A stretch of DNA of 64,000 nt from Renibacterium sp. Lineage in GTDB: Bacteria; Actinomycetota; Actinomycetes; Actinomycetales; Micrococcaceae. The notes beneath the pieces are model-generated. The model worked only from the letters and a program-made list of their open reading frames with translations. It searched no databases and was not told where the DNA came from. Where the stretch lies: the NCBI GenBank assembly GCA_017419405.1, contig JAFOLH010000005.1, forward strand, positions 248,001 through 312,000, read 5' to 3'. The translations under genes and the position numbers were made by a program. Of this stretch, positions 53,079-61,139 are shown in pieces; position 1 is the stretch's first letter; the number at the start of each line of letters is the position of its first letter.

Positions 53079-54521
53079 TCAGCCCAGGCCGAGCAACTGC
53101 TGGATCGGACCGATGCCGAAGAACACCACGAACGCCGCTGCGACGACCCAGAGCAACGGGTGGATTTCTTTGGCTCGGCCCTGCACGGTGCGGATCACCA
53201 CATAAGCGATGAATCCGGCGCCCAGGCCGTTCGCGATCGAATAGGTGAACGGCATCAGAGTGAAGGTCAGGAACGCGGGAATGGCCACGCCCCAGTCGGA
53301 CCAGTCGATCTTGCCCACCTGCGAGACCATCATGAAGCCGACGACGACGAGCGCCGGGGCGACCGCTTCGAATGGCACCAGGGAGATCAAGGGCGTAAAG
53401 AACATCGCCACCAGGAACAGCACGCCGGTGACCACCGACGCGATGCCGGTCCGGGCGCCTTCGCCGATCCCCGCACCGGACTCCACATAGATCTGGTTCG
53501 AGGACACCGAAGCGCCGCCGCCGGCGATCGCGCCGATCGCGTCGACGAACAGCACCCGGTCCACATTCGGGATATTGCCTTTTTCGTCGATGCTGCCGGC
53601 CTCGCTGGCCAGACCGACCATGGTGCCCATGGCATCGAAGAAGATGCTCAACAGGATCGAGAAGGCCAACAGGGTCGCGGCCACGCCGCCGAGGTGCACG
53701 AAGGAGCCGAACAGGTTGACCTGGCCGATCAAGGACAGGTCCGGGAGCTTGAACTGTTCCAGGGTCGGTACGACGAGTGACCAGCCCATCGGATTGCTGG
53801 TCTTGCCATCGAAGCTCGGCCCGATCTTGAACACCAGCTCCAAGACATTGGCCAGGATCGTCGAGCCGATCACCCCGATCAGGATGGCGCCTTTGACCTT
53901 GCGGATCACCAATGCGATGGTCAGGATCAAACCGACCACGAAAACCAGGGTGGGCCAGCCGATCAGCTTGCCGTCGAAGCCCAGGCCCACCGGCACGGTG
54001 GTTCCGGCAACGTCCGGGATCCGGCGGACGAATCCGGCGTTCACCAGACCGATCAGTGCGATGAACAAACCGATGCCCACGACGATCGCCGTCTTGAGCC
54101 CTTCCGGCACCGCCTTGAAAACGGCGGTTCGGAATCCGGTGAGCACCAGGACCAGCATGGTGATGCCGGAGATCATGATCAGGCCCATCATGTCCGGCCA
54201 GGTCAATCCCGGGTGCGAAGCCACGGTGACCGCCACGAAGGCGTTCACGCCCAAGCCGGTGGCCAGTGCGAAGGGGTGCTTCGCCCAGGCGCCCATCGCG
54301 ATGGTCAGAATCCCCGCGACCAGTGCGGTCACTGCCGCAACCCGGTCCCGGCCCAGGATTTCCCCGGTGGAATCGGCACCGCCTAGGATCAACGGATTGA
54401 GCACCACGATATAGCTCATGGCGAAGAAGGTGGCCAAGCCGCCTCGGATTTCGCGGGAGAGCGAAGAGCCACGTTCGGTGACTTTGAAATAGCGGTCAAG
54501 GGCGGCGGGCAACGTGGCCAT
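53079..54521 (-). CDS. NCS2/AzgA-type purine permease
   Basis: The 480-residue protein has about twelve to fourteen hydrophobic segments. GLATFFAMSYIVVLNPLIL, ATGLGVNAFVA and the substrate-site region SSNQIYVESGAGIGEGARTG are typical of AzgA-like guanine/hypoxanthine/adenine permeases. It imports purines with protons. GGAGAGG precedes the ATG by eight bases. I looked for a purine riboswitch in the short leader and saw none. Confidence 0.93.
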   Translation of the reverse strand: MATLPAALDRYFKVTERGSSLSREIRGGLATFFAMSYIVVLNPLILGGADSTGEILGRDRVAAVTALVAGILTIAMGAWAKHPFALATGLGVNAFVAVTVASHPGLTWPDMMGLIMISGITMLVLVLTGFRTAVFKAVPEGLKTAIVVGIGLFIALIGLVNAGFVRRIPDVAGTTVPVGLGFDGKLIGWPTLVFVVGLILTIALVIRKVKGAILIGVIGSTILANVLELVFKIGPSFDGKTSNPMGWSLVVPTLEQFKLPDLSLIGQVNLFGSFVHLGGVAATLLAFSILLSIFFDAMGTMVGLASEAGSIDEKGNIPNVDRVLFVDAIGAIAGGGASVSSNQIYVESGAGIGEGARTGIASVVTGVLFLVAMFFTPLISLVPFEAVAPALVVVGFMMVSQVGKIDWSDWGVAIPAFLTFTLMPFTYSIANGLGAGFIAYVVIRTVQGRAKEIHPLLWVVAAAFVVFFGIGPIQQLLGLG

Positions 54522-54685
54522 GGCGGGAGCCTCTCCAGTGGATGCGATGCAAAGGAACTAGCACGATCCTAGTGCCAGGGCGTTGCAGATGCGGCCCTGG
54601 GTGCCCCGATGACGTAGCGTTGATGACGATTCCGGCCTCTCCGTTGAGCCAGAGGCCATAGCCGGCTGTAGCAAAGGGAACCGTG

Positions 54686-55294
54686 ATGATCCGCCAGATT
54701 GCCCGCACTGCCTCCGCATTCCGCCTGTCCCGGCGCTTTTCCGGAGTCCTGGTGCTGCTCGGATTGCTGGCGGCGCTTTTGCTCCCGGCCGGTGCGGCCA
54801 ATGCGCACGACGTCGTGGAGAACACTTCGCCCTCGGCTGGGGCAACCGTGGCGAGCATGCCGTCCGAGGTGACGCTGACCATGGACAATGTTCCGGCGGC
54901 GATCGGATCCAAGGTGGAGGTCAAGGACGCTTCGGGCGCGGATTGGGCGCAGGACTCGGTGACCGTGCTGGACAAGGTGGTCACGCAGAAGCTCAGGGCG
55001 GGGGCGCCAGCGGGCGGCTACACGGTGAACTGGCGTCTGGTTTCCTCGGACGGGCACCCGATCGAGGGGACGTTCAGTTTCACCGCGACCGGCTCCGGCG
55101 GGGCTTCGGCTGCGCCGGATCCCGGAACGTCCACCGCGCCGAGCAGCCCCGGCACGGTGAACAGTGCCAATCCGGCCCCGGCGCCGGCGGGCGGGTTCCC
55201 GTGGCTGATCGTGGTGATTGCCGTGGTGGCATTGCTGATCATCGCCGGGTTGGTCGTCGTGGTGCGCCGCAACCTGGCGAAAGACCAGGGCTGA
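54686..55294 (+). CDS. CopC-domain protein, secreted and membrane-anchored
   Basis: From ATG 54686 (AAGGGAA six bases upstream) the protein has 202 residues: a signal peptide ending ANA, a CopC domain beginning with the copper-binding His (HDVVENTSPSAGA) and containing SSDGHPIEGTFSF, a Ser/Pro/Ala linker and a C-terminal membrane helix with a short basic tail. It probably binds copper at the outer face of the membrane. No CopD gene follows here. A hairpin overlaps its stop codon. Confidence 0.9.
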   Translation: MIRQIARTASAFRLSRRFSGVLVLLGLLAALLLPAGAANAHDVVENTSPSAGATVASMPSEVTLTMDNVPAAIGSKVEVKDASGADWAQDSVTVLDKVVTQKLRAGAPAGGYTVNWRLVSSDGHPIEGTFSFTATGSGGASAAPDPGTSTAPSSPGTVNSANPAPAPAGGFPWLIVVIAVVALLIIAGLVVVVRRNLAKDQG

Positions 55295-55304
55295 AGCCCT
55301 GGTC
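55283..55304. terminator. Hairpin overlapping the copC-like stop codon
   Basis: GACCAGGGCT (55283-55292) pairs with 55295-55304 with almost no loop, so the real loop is CTGAAG. It lies just before the end of the converging FAD protein gene. Confidence 0.55.
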
Positions 55305-55309
55305 CGGGA

Positions 55310-55915
55310 CTAACCGATCGCGGCCAAGCCCGCGCTGCGCGGCTGCCGGCTGACGCAAATCGCTTCGCTCACGGTTTTCGCCTGGCGGAGTATTTCCCGC
55401 GTGCTCGGTGCCACGGCGTCGCCGATGCCGACCAGGTAAATGCCCAGAGCCCGCATCGCGCTGGTCAGATCACGGCCGATCGCAATGCCGAGCGAAGCGA
55501 AGAACCGGCGCAACTGGCCTTGGGCGCAACGGGTCAGCACGATATTGTCGGCGAGCAGCACGCCGTCAGAGGTGTTGACCAGCCATTGCTGGGGCTGCGG
55601 ATCCCCGGCGGAAGCAGCGCCTGCGGTGATCCGCAGCCCGGTGGCTTTGGAGCTCGCCCGGATGTCGAGGGAGTGGTTGGAGGCGTAGTGGCGTAGTACC
55701 CGTAGGATTTCGCTGCGCTCGATCAAGGTCCCCGGTTCGGTCAATCGGCTTGCCCGGGCGGTTGGAGCTGCCCCGAAGAGTTCCAAACTGTCCACGACGA
55801 TCGAATCGACGCCTTGCCGGCTCAGTTCGCTGGCCACCGCCAAACCGGACAATCCGGAACCGATGACGACGGTCGTGGTTCGTTCGGTACCGCCGGCTGC
55901 GGGCGCAAGCGTCAT
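55310..55915 (-). CDS. Short FAD-dependent oxidoreductase-like protein
   Basis: The 201-residue protein begins with a FAD-binding Rossmann motif VIGSGLSGLAVASEL and contains a partial pyridine-nucleotide-disulfide oxidoreductase fold with a C-terminal GIYLVGIGDAV that matches the second FAD contact. Full-length relatives have about 300-400 residues; the NAD(P)-binding domain seems missing here. AAGGAGG precedes the ATG by nine bases and the frame is intact, so it looks like a compact protein rather than a decayed gene. Function is unknown. Confidence 0.7.
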   Translation of the reverse strand: MTLAPAAGGTERTTTVVIGSGLSGLAVASELSRQGVDSIVVDSLELFGAAPTARASRLTEPGTLIERSEILRVLRHYASNHSLDIRASSKATGLRITAGAASAGDPQPQQWLVNTSDGVLLADNIVLTRCAQGQLRRFFASLGIAIGRDLTSAMRALGIYLVGIGDAVAPSTREILRQAKTVSEAICVSRQPRSAGLAAIG

Positions 55916-56244
55916 GAGATGGAGCCTCCTTGGGAGCGTCCGGCGACGACTGCGTCACCGGGCACTGTTCGAGTGTACGATGCTGCATCCGGACCGGAAC
56001 CCCAGTCAGCTCTGCAGTTAGCGAAGACGCCCCCCGGGTCTGCGCTGTTTCGAAGCCTACAGAAATTCCCGGGACCTGGATAGGGCTTTTCGAAGACTGT
56101 CGACTGTAGAAAATCCGGGCCGGGAGCCCAGGCGGGATTCCCGCCGATTCTGGGCGGTTGCCCGGCTTGGCTCCTTGACGTGCCGCGACCGAGCGTGAAT
56201 AGTCAAAACCAAGCAACCTGCTTTTTCTCAGGGAGGCAAGCACC
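55916..56244. other. Intergenic region upstream of the USP gene
   Basis: No gene is seen in these 329 bp. The right side holds a clear promoter for the USP gene (TTGACG at 56175-56180, 17-bp spacer, AATAGT at 56198-56203) and its AGGGAGG ribosome site. The left side holds the ribosome site of the divergent FAD protein gene. Confidence 0.6.
56175..56203 (+). promoter_or_regulatory. Promoter of the universal stress protein gene
   Basis: The -35 TTGACG and -10 AATAGT are separated by 17 bp and lie 42 bp before the start codon, followed by AGGGAGG. Confidence 0.55.
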
Positions 56245-57237
56245 ATGACGGACCCAACGCCAGCGCAGGCAGTGGAAGCCCCGGAACCAACCGGAATTGT
56301 CGTGGGGGTGGATGGCTCCGACCACGGATATTGCGCCCTCGTCTGGGCCGCCCGGGAGGCTCAGTCACGTAAGCGGCCGCTCCATCTGATCACTGCTTAT
56401 TCGGTGCCGATTTTCGCGGCCTCCGGTCTGGACGGCGGCTTCGCCACCATCGACGACGAGGTGATCCGGCAAGGCGCCGTCGAAGTCCTCGAGCAAGCCA
56501 CCGCCAGGCTCGCCGGCTACGACGTCGAATTCGACACCCGGGTGGAGCGGGGCGATGCCTCCAGCGTTTTGATGGAAGCATCGCAAACCGCCGAGCTGCT
56601 GGTCTTCGGCTCGCGTGGCCGTGGCGGATTCGTGGGCAGATTGCTGGGCTCGGTGTCTTCGGCCCTGCCGGGCCACGCGAAATGCCCCACTGTCACAGTG
56701 CCGTTGAATTGTGCCCCTCGATTGGGCGAAGCGGAGCAGCCGGATGCGGCCCCGCAGGTGGAAGCCGTGGTCACGGTTGGCGTGGACGGCTCCGAGCAGG
56801 CCAGATACGCCGTGCTCGTGGCCGCAGAGCAGGCGCAACGGTCCGGTCTGGCGCTACGCGTGATTTGCGCGGTGCCGCCGTACACCGGAGCCATGGCCTG
56901 GCTGCCGGCGCCCTTGGACCGGCAGGCGCTTTTCGAAGACATCAAGGTCCAGCTGAGTGCCGGCGTCGCCTGGTTGACGAGCCACTTCCCGAGCTTGCCG
57001 ATCACCGCCGACGTCCTGGACGGTCCGCCGGTGGAGGTGCTGGTCGGGGCCAGCAAGGTGTCCGAACTGGTGGTTTTGGGTACCCGGGGGCACGGCGGTT
57101 TCGCCGGGATGATCCTCGGTTCCACCACGGACGGCACCTTGCACCACGCAAAGGGTCCGGTCATGGTGGTCCGGGATCATGAGGACCCCCGGTTGGCCGA
57201 CCGGAGCAGCTTCGGACCGATGCTCGGGAACGTTTAG
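56245..57237 (+). CDS. Tandem universal stress protein
   Basis: The 330-residue protein has two USP domains (about 15-150 and 165-310), each starting VGVDGS and ending with the ATP-binding G-2x-G-9x-G(S/T) pattern (GSRGRGGFVGRLLGSVSS and GTRGHGGFAGMILGSTTD). Proteins of this type are induced under growth arrest or low oxygen in actinobacteria. AGGGAGG precedes the ATG. There are no obvious partners nearby. Confidence 0.93.
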   Translation: MTDPTPAQAVEAPEPTGIVVGVDGSDHGYCALVWAAREAQSRKRPLHLITAYSVPIFAASGLDGGFATIDDEVIRQGAVEVLEQATARLAGYDVEFDTRVERGDASSVLMEASQTAELLVFGSRGRGGFVGRLLGSVSSALPGHAKCPTVTVPLNCAPRLGEAEQPDAAPQVEAVVTVGVDGSEQARYAVLVAAEQAQRSGLALRVICAVPPYTGAMAWLPAPLDRQALFEDIKVQLSAGVAWLTSHFPSLPITADVLDGPPVEVLVGASKVSELVVLGTRGHGGFAGMILGSTTDGTLHHAKGPVMVVRDHEDPRLADRSSFGPMLGNV

Positions 57238-57288
57238 CCCCTGGGCGGCGGGCTCATTCGGAGGCCAGCCGATTGAGTCGACGGCCGT

Positions 57289-58689
57289 TCAGTAACGGGC
57301 CGCGTAACCGTAGACCGGCAAGCCGATCAGGTCGCTGATCCGGTTGACCATGATGCCCTGGGACGGGTTGAGCGCATTGACGATCATTCCGTTGCCGATG
57401 TACACGCCGACGTGCGAAAAGTTGCCGGCGCCGTCATTGTTGAAAGCCAGAATGTCGCCGTACTGCGCCTGGGCGAGCGGGACCCTGGTCGGGGCGCCCC
57501 AGAACTGGGCAGTGGAAACCCGTGGGATGTTCACGCCCACCGAGCGGAAGGCAGCCCAGATGAGACCCGAGCAGTCGTAGCCGGGGCCGGTGCCACCCCA
57601 AACGTAGGCGCCGCCCACTTTGCTCATCATGAAAGCGACCATCCCGGCAATGTTGACCCCGGAAGTCGGCGGGGTCACCGGTGGGGTGACCGGAGGCGTC
57701 ACCGGCGGCACGACTGGCGGGACCACGGGCGGGACCACCGGGGGTGTCACCGGGGGCACTACTGGCGGATTCACGGGTGGATTAACCGGCGTCGTGGTGC
57801 CCGGGCCGGTGTTTCCGCCACCTCCATTGCCTGGCTGCTGCGGCACTGGTTGGTTCTTCGATGCGGCGACGGCGGCGTCGTACTGGGCTTGCCGCCGTTG
57901 CTGTTCCAGGCCGGTGAGCCGCTGGTCTTCCAGGGCCGCCGTGGTGTTTTTGAGTGTGGCGAGCTGTCCTACCAGGACTCCGCGCTCCTGCTGGTTCTGG
58001 ATCAGAATCGCGTTTTGCGCGTTGTAAGCGGATTCGGCGGTCGTCTTGGCCTCAGCGGCCGCTTTCGCCGCGTCGTCGGCCGCTTTTTTGGAAGCTGCTG
58101 CCGCATCGTTGAGCGAGCTGGCAGTTGCCGCGGTCGACTGAGCGGCATCGAAAATCTTGGCCCGGTTGTCTCCGATGGCCTTCAAGGTAGTGGCTTGGTA
58201 GAGCGCATCGGTGGTGTTCGAACCGGTCAGCAGGCTCGGCAGCGAGGTGCCGACTCCGCCGCTCTTGTAGATCTCGCCGGCAAGCTGGCCGACCTGGGTG
58301 CGTGCTTTTTCCGAAGCTTTCGAGGCCAGCTCGGCTTTGGCCTGTGCGGCATCCGATTTGGCCTGGTATTCCTGCAACGCCACCAATGCGTCCGAGTAGT
58401 TGTCATTGGCGCGGGTGGCGGTTGAGACTGCCGACTGCAGATTTTGGCTTGCCGCTTCGATGATCGTTTCGATTTTGCTCACCTCGTTGGAGGTGGCCGA
58501 TTCGCTTTGTTTGGCGTTGGCGATGTCTTGATCCGAGGGGATGTCCGGTGCGGAAGGCAGGACCGCCTGCGGCAGAACGGACGGCTGGGCGTTCGCCGGA
58601 AGCACGGCGGAACCCAAGACCAATGCTGCCGCGGCAGATATCGCCAACGTATTGGTGAGGACCCGTTTTGTCGCGGAACTCGATCTCAT
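57289..58689 (-). CDS. Secreted NlpC/P60 peptidoglycan endopeptidase (RipA-like)
   Basis: From ATG 58689 (GAGG seven bases upstream; a GTG precedes it) the protein has 466 residues. A signal peptide (about 1-35) leads into a coiled-coil region (about 55-270), then a linker of PPV-x-PPV repeats and a C-terminal NlpC/P60 domain with Cys in YDCSGLIWAAF, His in FSHVGVYIG and a later polar residue. It would cut stem peptides of the wall during division, with the coiled coil acting as autoinhibitor as in RipA. Confidence 0.92.
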   Translation of the reverse strand: MRSSSATKRVLTNTLAISAAAALVLGSAVLPANAQPSVLPQAVLPSAPDIPSDQDIANAKQSESATSNEVSKIETIIEAASQNLQSAVSTATRANDNYSDALVALQEYQAKSDAAQAKAELASKASEKARTQVGQLAGEIYKSGGVGTSLPSLLTGSNTTDALYQATTLKAIGDNRAKIFDAAQSTAATASSLNDAAAASKKAADDAAKAAAEAKTTAESAYNAQNAILIQNQQERGVLVGQLATLKNTTAALEDQRLTGLEQQRRQAQYDAAVAASKNQPVPQQPGNGGGGNTGPGTTTPVNPPVNPPVVPPVTPPVVPPVVPPVVPPVTPPVTPPVTPPTSGVNIAGMVAFMMSKVGGAYVWGGTGPGYDCSGLIWAAFRSVGVNIPRVSTAQFWGAPTRVPLAQAQYGDILAFNNDGAGNFSHVGVYIGNGMIVNALNPSQGIMVNRISDLIGLPVYGYAARY

Positions 58690-58765
58690 CACATAACCTC
58701 ACTACCGGATTCTTGAATGAACGCAGGCAAATAGCGTCCACACAGCAATCAAGAGGCTACGCGGG

Positions 58766-58817
58766 CCAGTGTCACTTTGGCAACACTGGTCACATCATTA
58801 ACATAAACAACACTGGT
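58766..58817. promoter_or_regulatory. Inverted and direct repeats upstream of the RipA-like gene
   Basis: CAACACTGGT occurs twice (58781-58790 and 58808-58817), 27 bp apart. CCAGTGT (58766-58772) pairs with ACACTGG (58783-58789). The sites could bind a regulator of the wall hydrolase gene or be mRNA leader structure. Confidence 0.35.
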
Positions 58818-58855
58818 GTCATTCTTCACCATTTGACTCGGCGTGTCGCGGGCTT

Positions 58856-59260
58856 TCAGCCCCAGCCGAGATCGTGCAGCTTCGCATCGTCGATGCCGAA
58901 GAAGTGCGCGATTTCGTGCACCACGGTCACCAGGACCTCCTCGACCACTTCTTCCCGGTTGTTGCAGATATCGAGAATGGCCTGCCGGTAGATGCTGATT
59001 TTGTCCGGTAGTGAGCCGGCGTCGGACCATTCCGTGCGCTCCGTGAGCGGGACGCCTTGGTAGAGGCCAAGCAGGACTGTGTCGGGATCTTCGCCGGGTT
59101 CCGGCAGATAACGTTCTTCGACCACGATCGCGACGTTCTCGATCGAGGCGGCGAGATCCGGCGGAATCTGCGCCACCGCGTCGTCGACTGCGGATTCGAA
59201 ATCTGCCAGGGACATCTCGTAGCGGCCGAAGCGGGGCATTGAGGCGAGCGGATCGGTCAT
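58856..59260 (-). CDS. Minimal zincin-like metallopeptidase
   Basis: The 134-residue protein has the zinc motif VVHEIAHFFGID, with HEIAH and a further Asp/His downstream, typical of the small actinobacterial metallopeptidase family (PF06262). No signal peptide is seen. The gene is leaderless in form: TAGGCT (59267-59272, minus strand) is six bases before the ATG. It lies just upstream of the tRNA cluster on the opposite strand. Confidence 0.9.
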   Translation of the reverse strand: MTDPLASMPRFGRYEMSLADFESAVDDAVAQIPPDLAASIENVAIVVEERYLPEPGEDPDTVLLGLYQGVPLTERTEWSDAGSLPDKISIYRQAILDICNNREEVVEEVLVTVVHEIAHFFGIDDAKLHDLGWG

Positions 59261-59296
59261 GGTTCCAGCCTATTCAGTCTCCCTGTGCGCCCCGGT

Positions 59297-59326
59297 TTGG
59301 TGGATTGCGCTTCTAGGCCCTATAGT
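59297..59326 (+). promoter_or_regulatory. Promoter of the tRNA cluster
   Basis: TTGGTG (59297-59302), an 18-bp spacer and TATAGT (59321-59326) lie 57 bp before the first tRNA. Confidence 0.5.
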
Positions 59327-59382
59327 TTTAGAGGTCCACTTCGAGAAGCGGTCAGGCAACTGATCGGGTCGAAGCTGGCAAG

Positions 59383-59455
59383 GCCCCCATCGTCTAGCGG
59401 CCTAGGACACCGCCCTTTCACGGCGGCGGCACGGGTTCGAATCCCGTTGGGGGTA
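59383..59455 (+). tRNA. tRNA-Glu (anticodon TTC)
   Basis: A 73-nt cloverleaf starts GCCCCCATCGTCTAGC, with an anticodon stem CCGCC/GGCGG and loop CTTTCAC, and the T-arm GGGTTCGAATCCC. CCA is not encoded. Confidence 0.95.
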
Positions 59456-59511
59456 CGCGAGGCAAAAGCAGCCAGTTTTAGCTGGTAAGCTGGAACCCTT
59501 GTAAAAAGCAA

Positions 59512-59585
59512 GGCCCTGTAGCGCAGTTGGTTAGCGCGCCGCCCTGTCACGGCGGAGGTCGCGGGTTCAAGTCCCGTCAGGGTCG
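59512..59585 (+). tRNA. tRNA-Asp (anticodon GTC)
   Basis: A 74-nt cloverleaf starts GGCCCTGTAGCGCAG, with loop CTGTCAC and T-arm GGGTTCAAGTCCC. The acceptor stem pairs with CAGGGTC. CCA is not encoded. Confidence 0.95.
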
Positions 59586-59624
59586 CTAGGTTCCTCTAGG
59601 GGAATCCGGTGGCAAGTTCACCAA

Positions 59625-59700
59625 GGCTCTGTAGCTCAGTTGGTAGAGCGTTCGACTGAAAATCGAAAGGTCACCGGATCGACGCCGGTCGGAGCCACCA
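59625..59700 (+). tRNA. tRNA-Phe (anticodon GAA), CCA encoded
   Basis: A 73-nt cloverleaf starts GGCTCTGTAGCTCAG, with an anticodon loop containing GAA, and is followed by an encoded CCA (59698-59700). A terminator follows after five bases. Confidence 0.95.
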
Positions 59701-59705
59701 GCAGT

Positions 59706-59741
59706 AAATCCCCGTATTCCTTATGGATGCGGGGATTTTTT
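59706..59741 (+). terminator. tRNA operon terminator
   Basis: AAATCCCCG (59706-59714) pairs with CGGGGATTT (59730-59738), followed by a T run to 59741. This is a classical intrinsic terminator. Confidence 0.9.
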
Positions 59742-59762
59742 GTGCCCGCGTACTCGAACTGT

Positions 59763-59839
59763 GGTTCTGTCCCACTGAGTTCAAGGACTCAGTGGGACAG
59801 AACCAGTATGTCCCGCTGCGCGCGCCGACTGGATGGGAC
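59763..59839. repeat. Four-arm palindromic repeat, copy 3
   Basis: The first hairpin is perfect over 18 bp, GGTTCTGTCCCACTGAGT (59763-59780) with 59787-59804. The second pairs GTCCC (59810-59814) with GGGAC (59835-59839). It lies between the tRNA terminator and the stop of the converging CapD-like gene. Confidence 0.75.
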
Positions 59840-59871
59840 CTCCTGTGCGGGTCGGCGCTGCTCATGCGGGC

Positions 59872-60921
59872 TCAAGCCAACGCGGACAACCTCTCCAGCG
59901 CCTGAGCGGCATCTACCGGTCGGTACTCGGCCAACGCAGTGGCGAGTTCCGCGGCAGGTTCGGCATGGACAGCCGCCTGCCAGGGAACGACGTCGGTCAG
60001 CAGCAAATTGGGAATCCGGCTCGGGCTGAGTCCGGCACCCAGCGCCAGCGGCGATTCTCGGAGCTTTTCCCCGGGCCGAGCGCCGATCCATACTATTCCG
60101 GCTGGATTCTTGAATTCGCGATTGATCCGCTCCGCCAGTGCCAGGACTTTGACCGGCGTTCCGGCGTCCAGGGTGATCACCCCGCCAGTCTCGGTCAAGC
60201 CTATTGAGCTTAGAACCGCTCCTGCGGCCTCGCCCAAAGTGCAGAGGAACCGCTCAGCCTCAGGATCAGTCACGGGCAGCGGCTTGCCGGCCCGGGCCAA
60301 CTGCTCGAAGCGCTGCAAAACGCTTCCGGCCGAACCCAGCACCAAACTGAATCTCACCGAGCCGAACCGGGTGGCTGGAAATTGCCCGGCGACCCGTGTC
60401 AGCAGCAGCTCTGCTAGCCGCTTGGTGCGTCCGAAGACGTTCTTCGGTTCGTGGGCTTCGTAACTCGAGACGAAGACGAAGTCGCGGACTCCGTGGGCGG
60501 CTGCGGCTTCGGCCAATGACGCGGTGGCCGAAATATTGGTTTTGCACGATTCGACCAGTTGATTTTCAACCAGAGGGACGATCTTGTACGCGGCGGAGTG
60601 CAGCACGAGGTCAGGGGCGAAGCGGTCGAATACGGACTCGACAAAACCGTGATCAGCGACGCTGCCGAGAAATGCTTCGGTTTCCGGCTGTGCTCGATGC
60701 GCTTCGTAGAGCGTGGCGTCATTCTGGTCCAGAATCCCGATCCGGCCTGCGCCGAGCGAAGCGATCTGGGCCAGGAGCGCCCGCCCGATCGATCCGCCGG
60801 CCCCGGTGACGAGAATCCGACGAGTGGCAATCAGGGCCGGGTCCGGAGTCAGCTCGATCACCGGACGATCAAGATACTCCTCGCCGCCCAGTCCGCGGTG
60901 AGAGCTGTGTGCCGGATGCAT
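59872..60921 (-). CDS. Stand-alone CapD/FlaA1-like nucleotide-sugar dehydratase/epimerase homologue
   Basis: From ATG 60921, nine bases after AGGAAG, the protein has 349 residues. It has the extended-SDR motif LVTGAGGSIGRALL, HSAAYKIVPLVE and the C-terminal GARPGEKLRE, all typical of CapD/FlaA1/PglF proteins that modify UDP-sugars. There are no membrane segments. The usual active-site stretch STDKAVNPTNVMGATKR reads SSYEAHEPKNVFGRTKR, so the family Asp-Lys is Tyr-Glu. No polysaccharide genes are nearby. Confidence 0.83.
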   Translation of the reverse strand: MHPAHSSHRGLGGEEYLDRPVIELTPDPALIATRRILVTGAGGSIGRALLAQIASLGAGRIGILDQNDATLYEAHRAQPETEAFLGSVADHGFVESVFDRFAPDLVLHSAAYKIVPLVENQLVESCKTNISATASLAEAAAAHGVRDFVFVSSYEAHEPKNVFGRTKRLAELLLTRVAGQFPATRFGSVRFSLVLGSAGSVLQRFEQLARAGKPLPVTDPEAERFLCTLGEAAGAVLSSIGLTETGGVITLDAGTPVKVLALAERINREFKNPAGIVWIGARPGEKLRESPLALGAGLSPSRIPNLLLTDVVPWQAAVHAEPAAELATALAEYRPVDAAQALERLSALA

Positions 60922-60971
60922 CGGGCCTGCTTCCTGAGTGTGTCCGCCGAGATGCCGGCGGTGACCGGTGT

Positions 60972-61048
60972 CCGGTCCCACTTGAGCAGTCGACTGGGTG
61001 GGACAGAATGGTTCTGTCCCACCCAGTATGCCAACTCAATGGGACCGG
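60972..61048. repeat. Four-arm palindromic repeat, copy 4 (nested)
   Basis: Inner arms CTGGGTGGGACAGAA (60994-61008) and 61012-61026 are perfect over 15 bp. Outer arms CCGGTCCCACTTGAG (60972-60986) and CTCAATGGGACCGG (61035-61048) match except one base. Together they form a cruciform-like element downstream of the secreted protein gene on the minus strand. Confidence 0.75.
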
Positions 61049-61139
61049 GTGGCCCGGAGCTGAAGCCCACCGGTGGAGGGCGGTGACGCCCGACGCCGTG
61101 ATCCATGGCTCACTGCCCTTGGGTCAGCGAGGAATTCGG

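Noticed and set aside
54522-54685. Purine riboswitch upstream of the AzgA-like permease
   Set aside because: The leader is short and shows no three-way junction core of a purine aptamer.
59383-59700. tRNA cluster as an integration site
   Set aside because: No integrase, no duplicated tRNA 3' end and no change in gene content around it; copies 3 and 4 of the palindromic repeat are not att sites.
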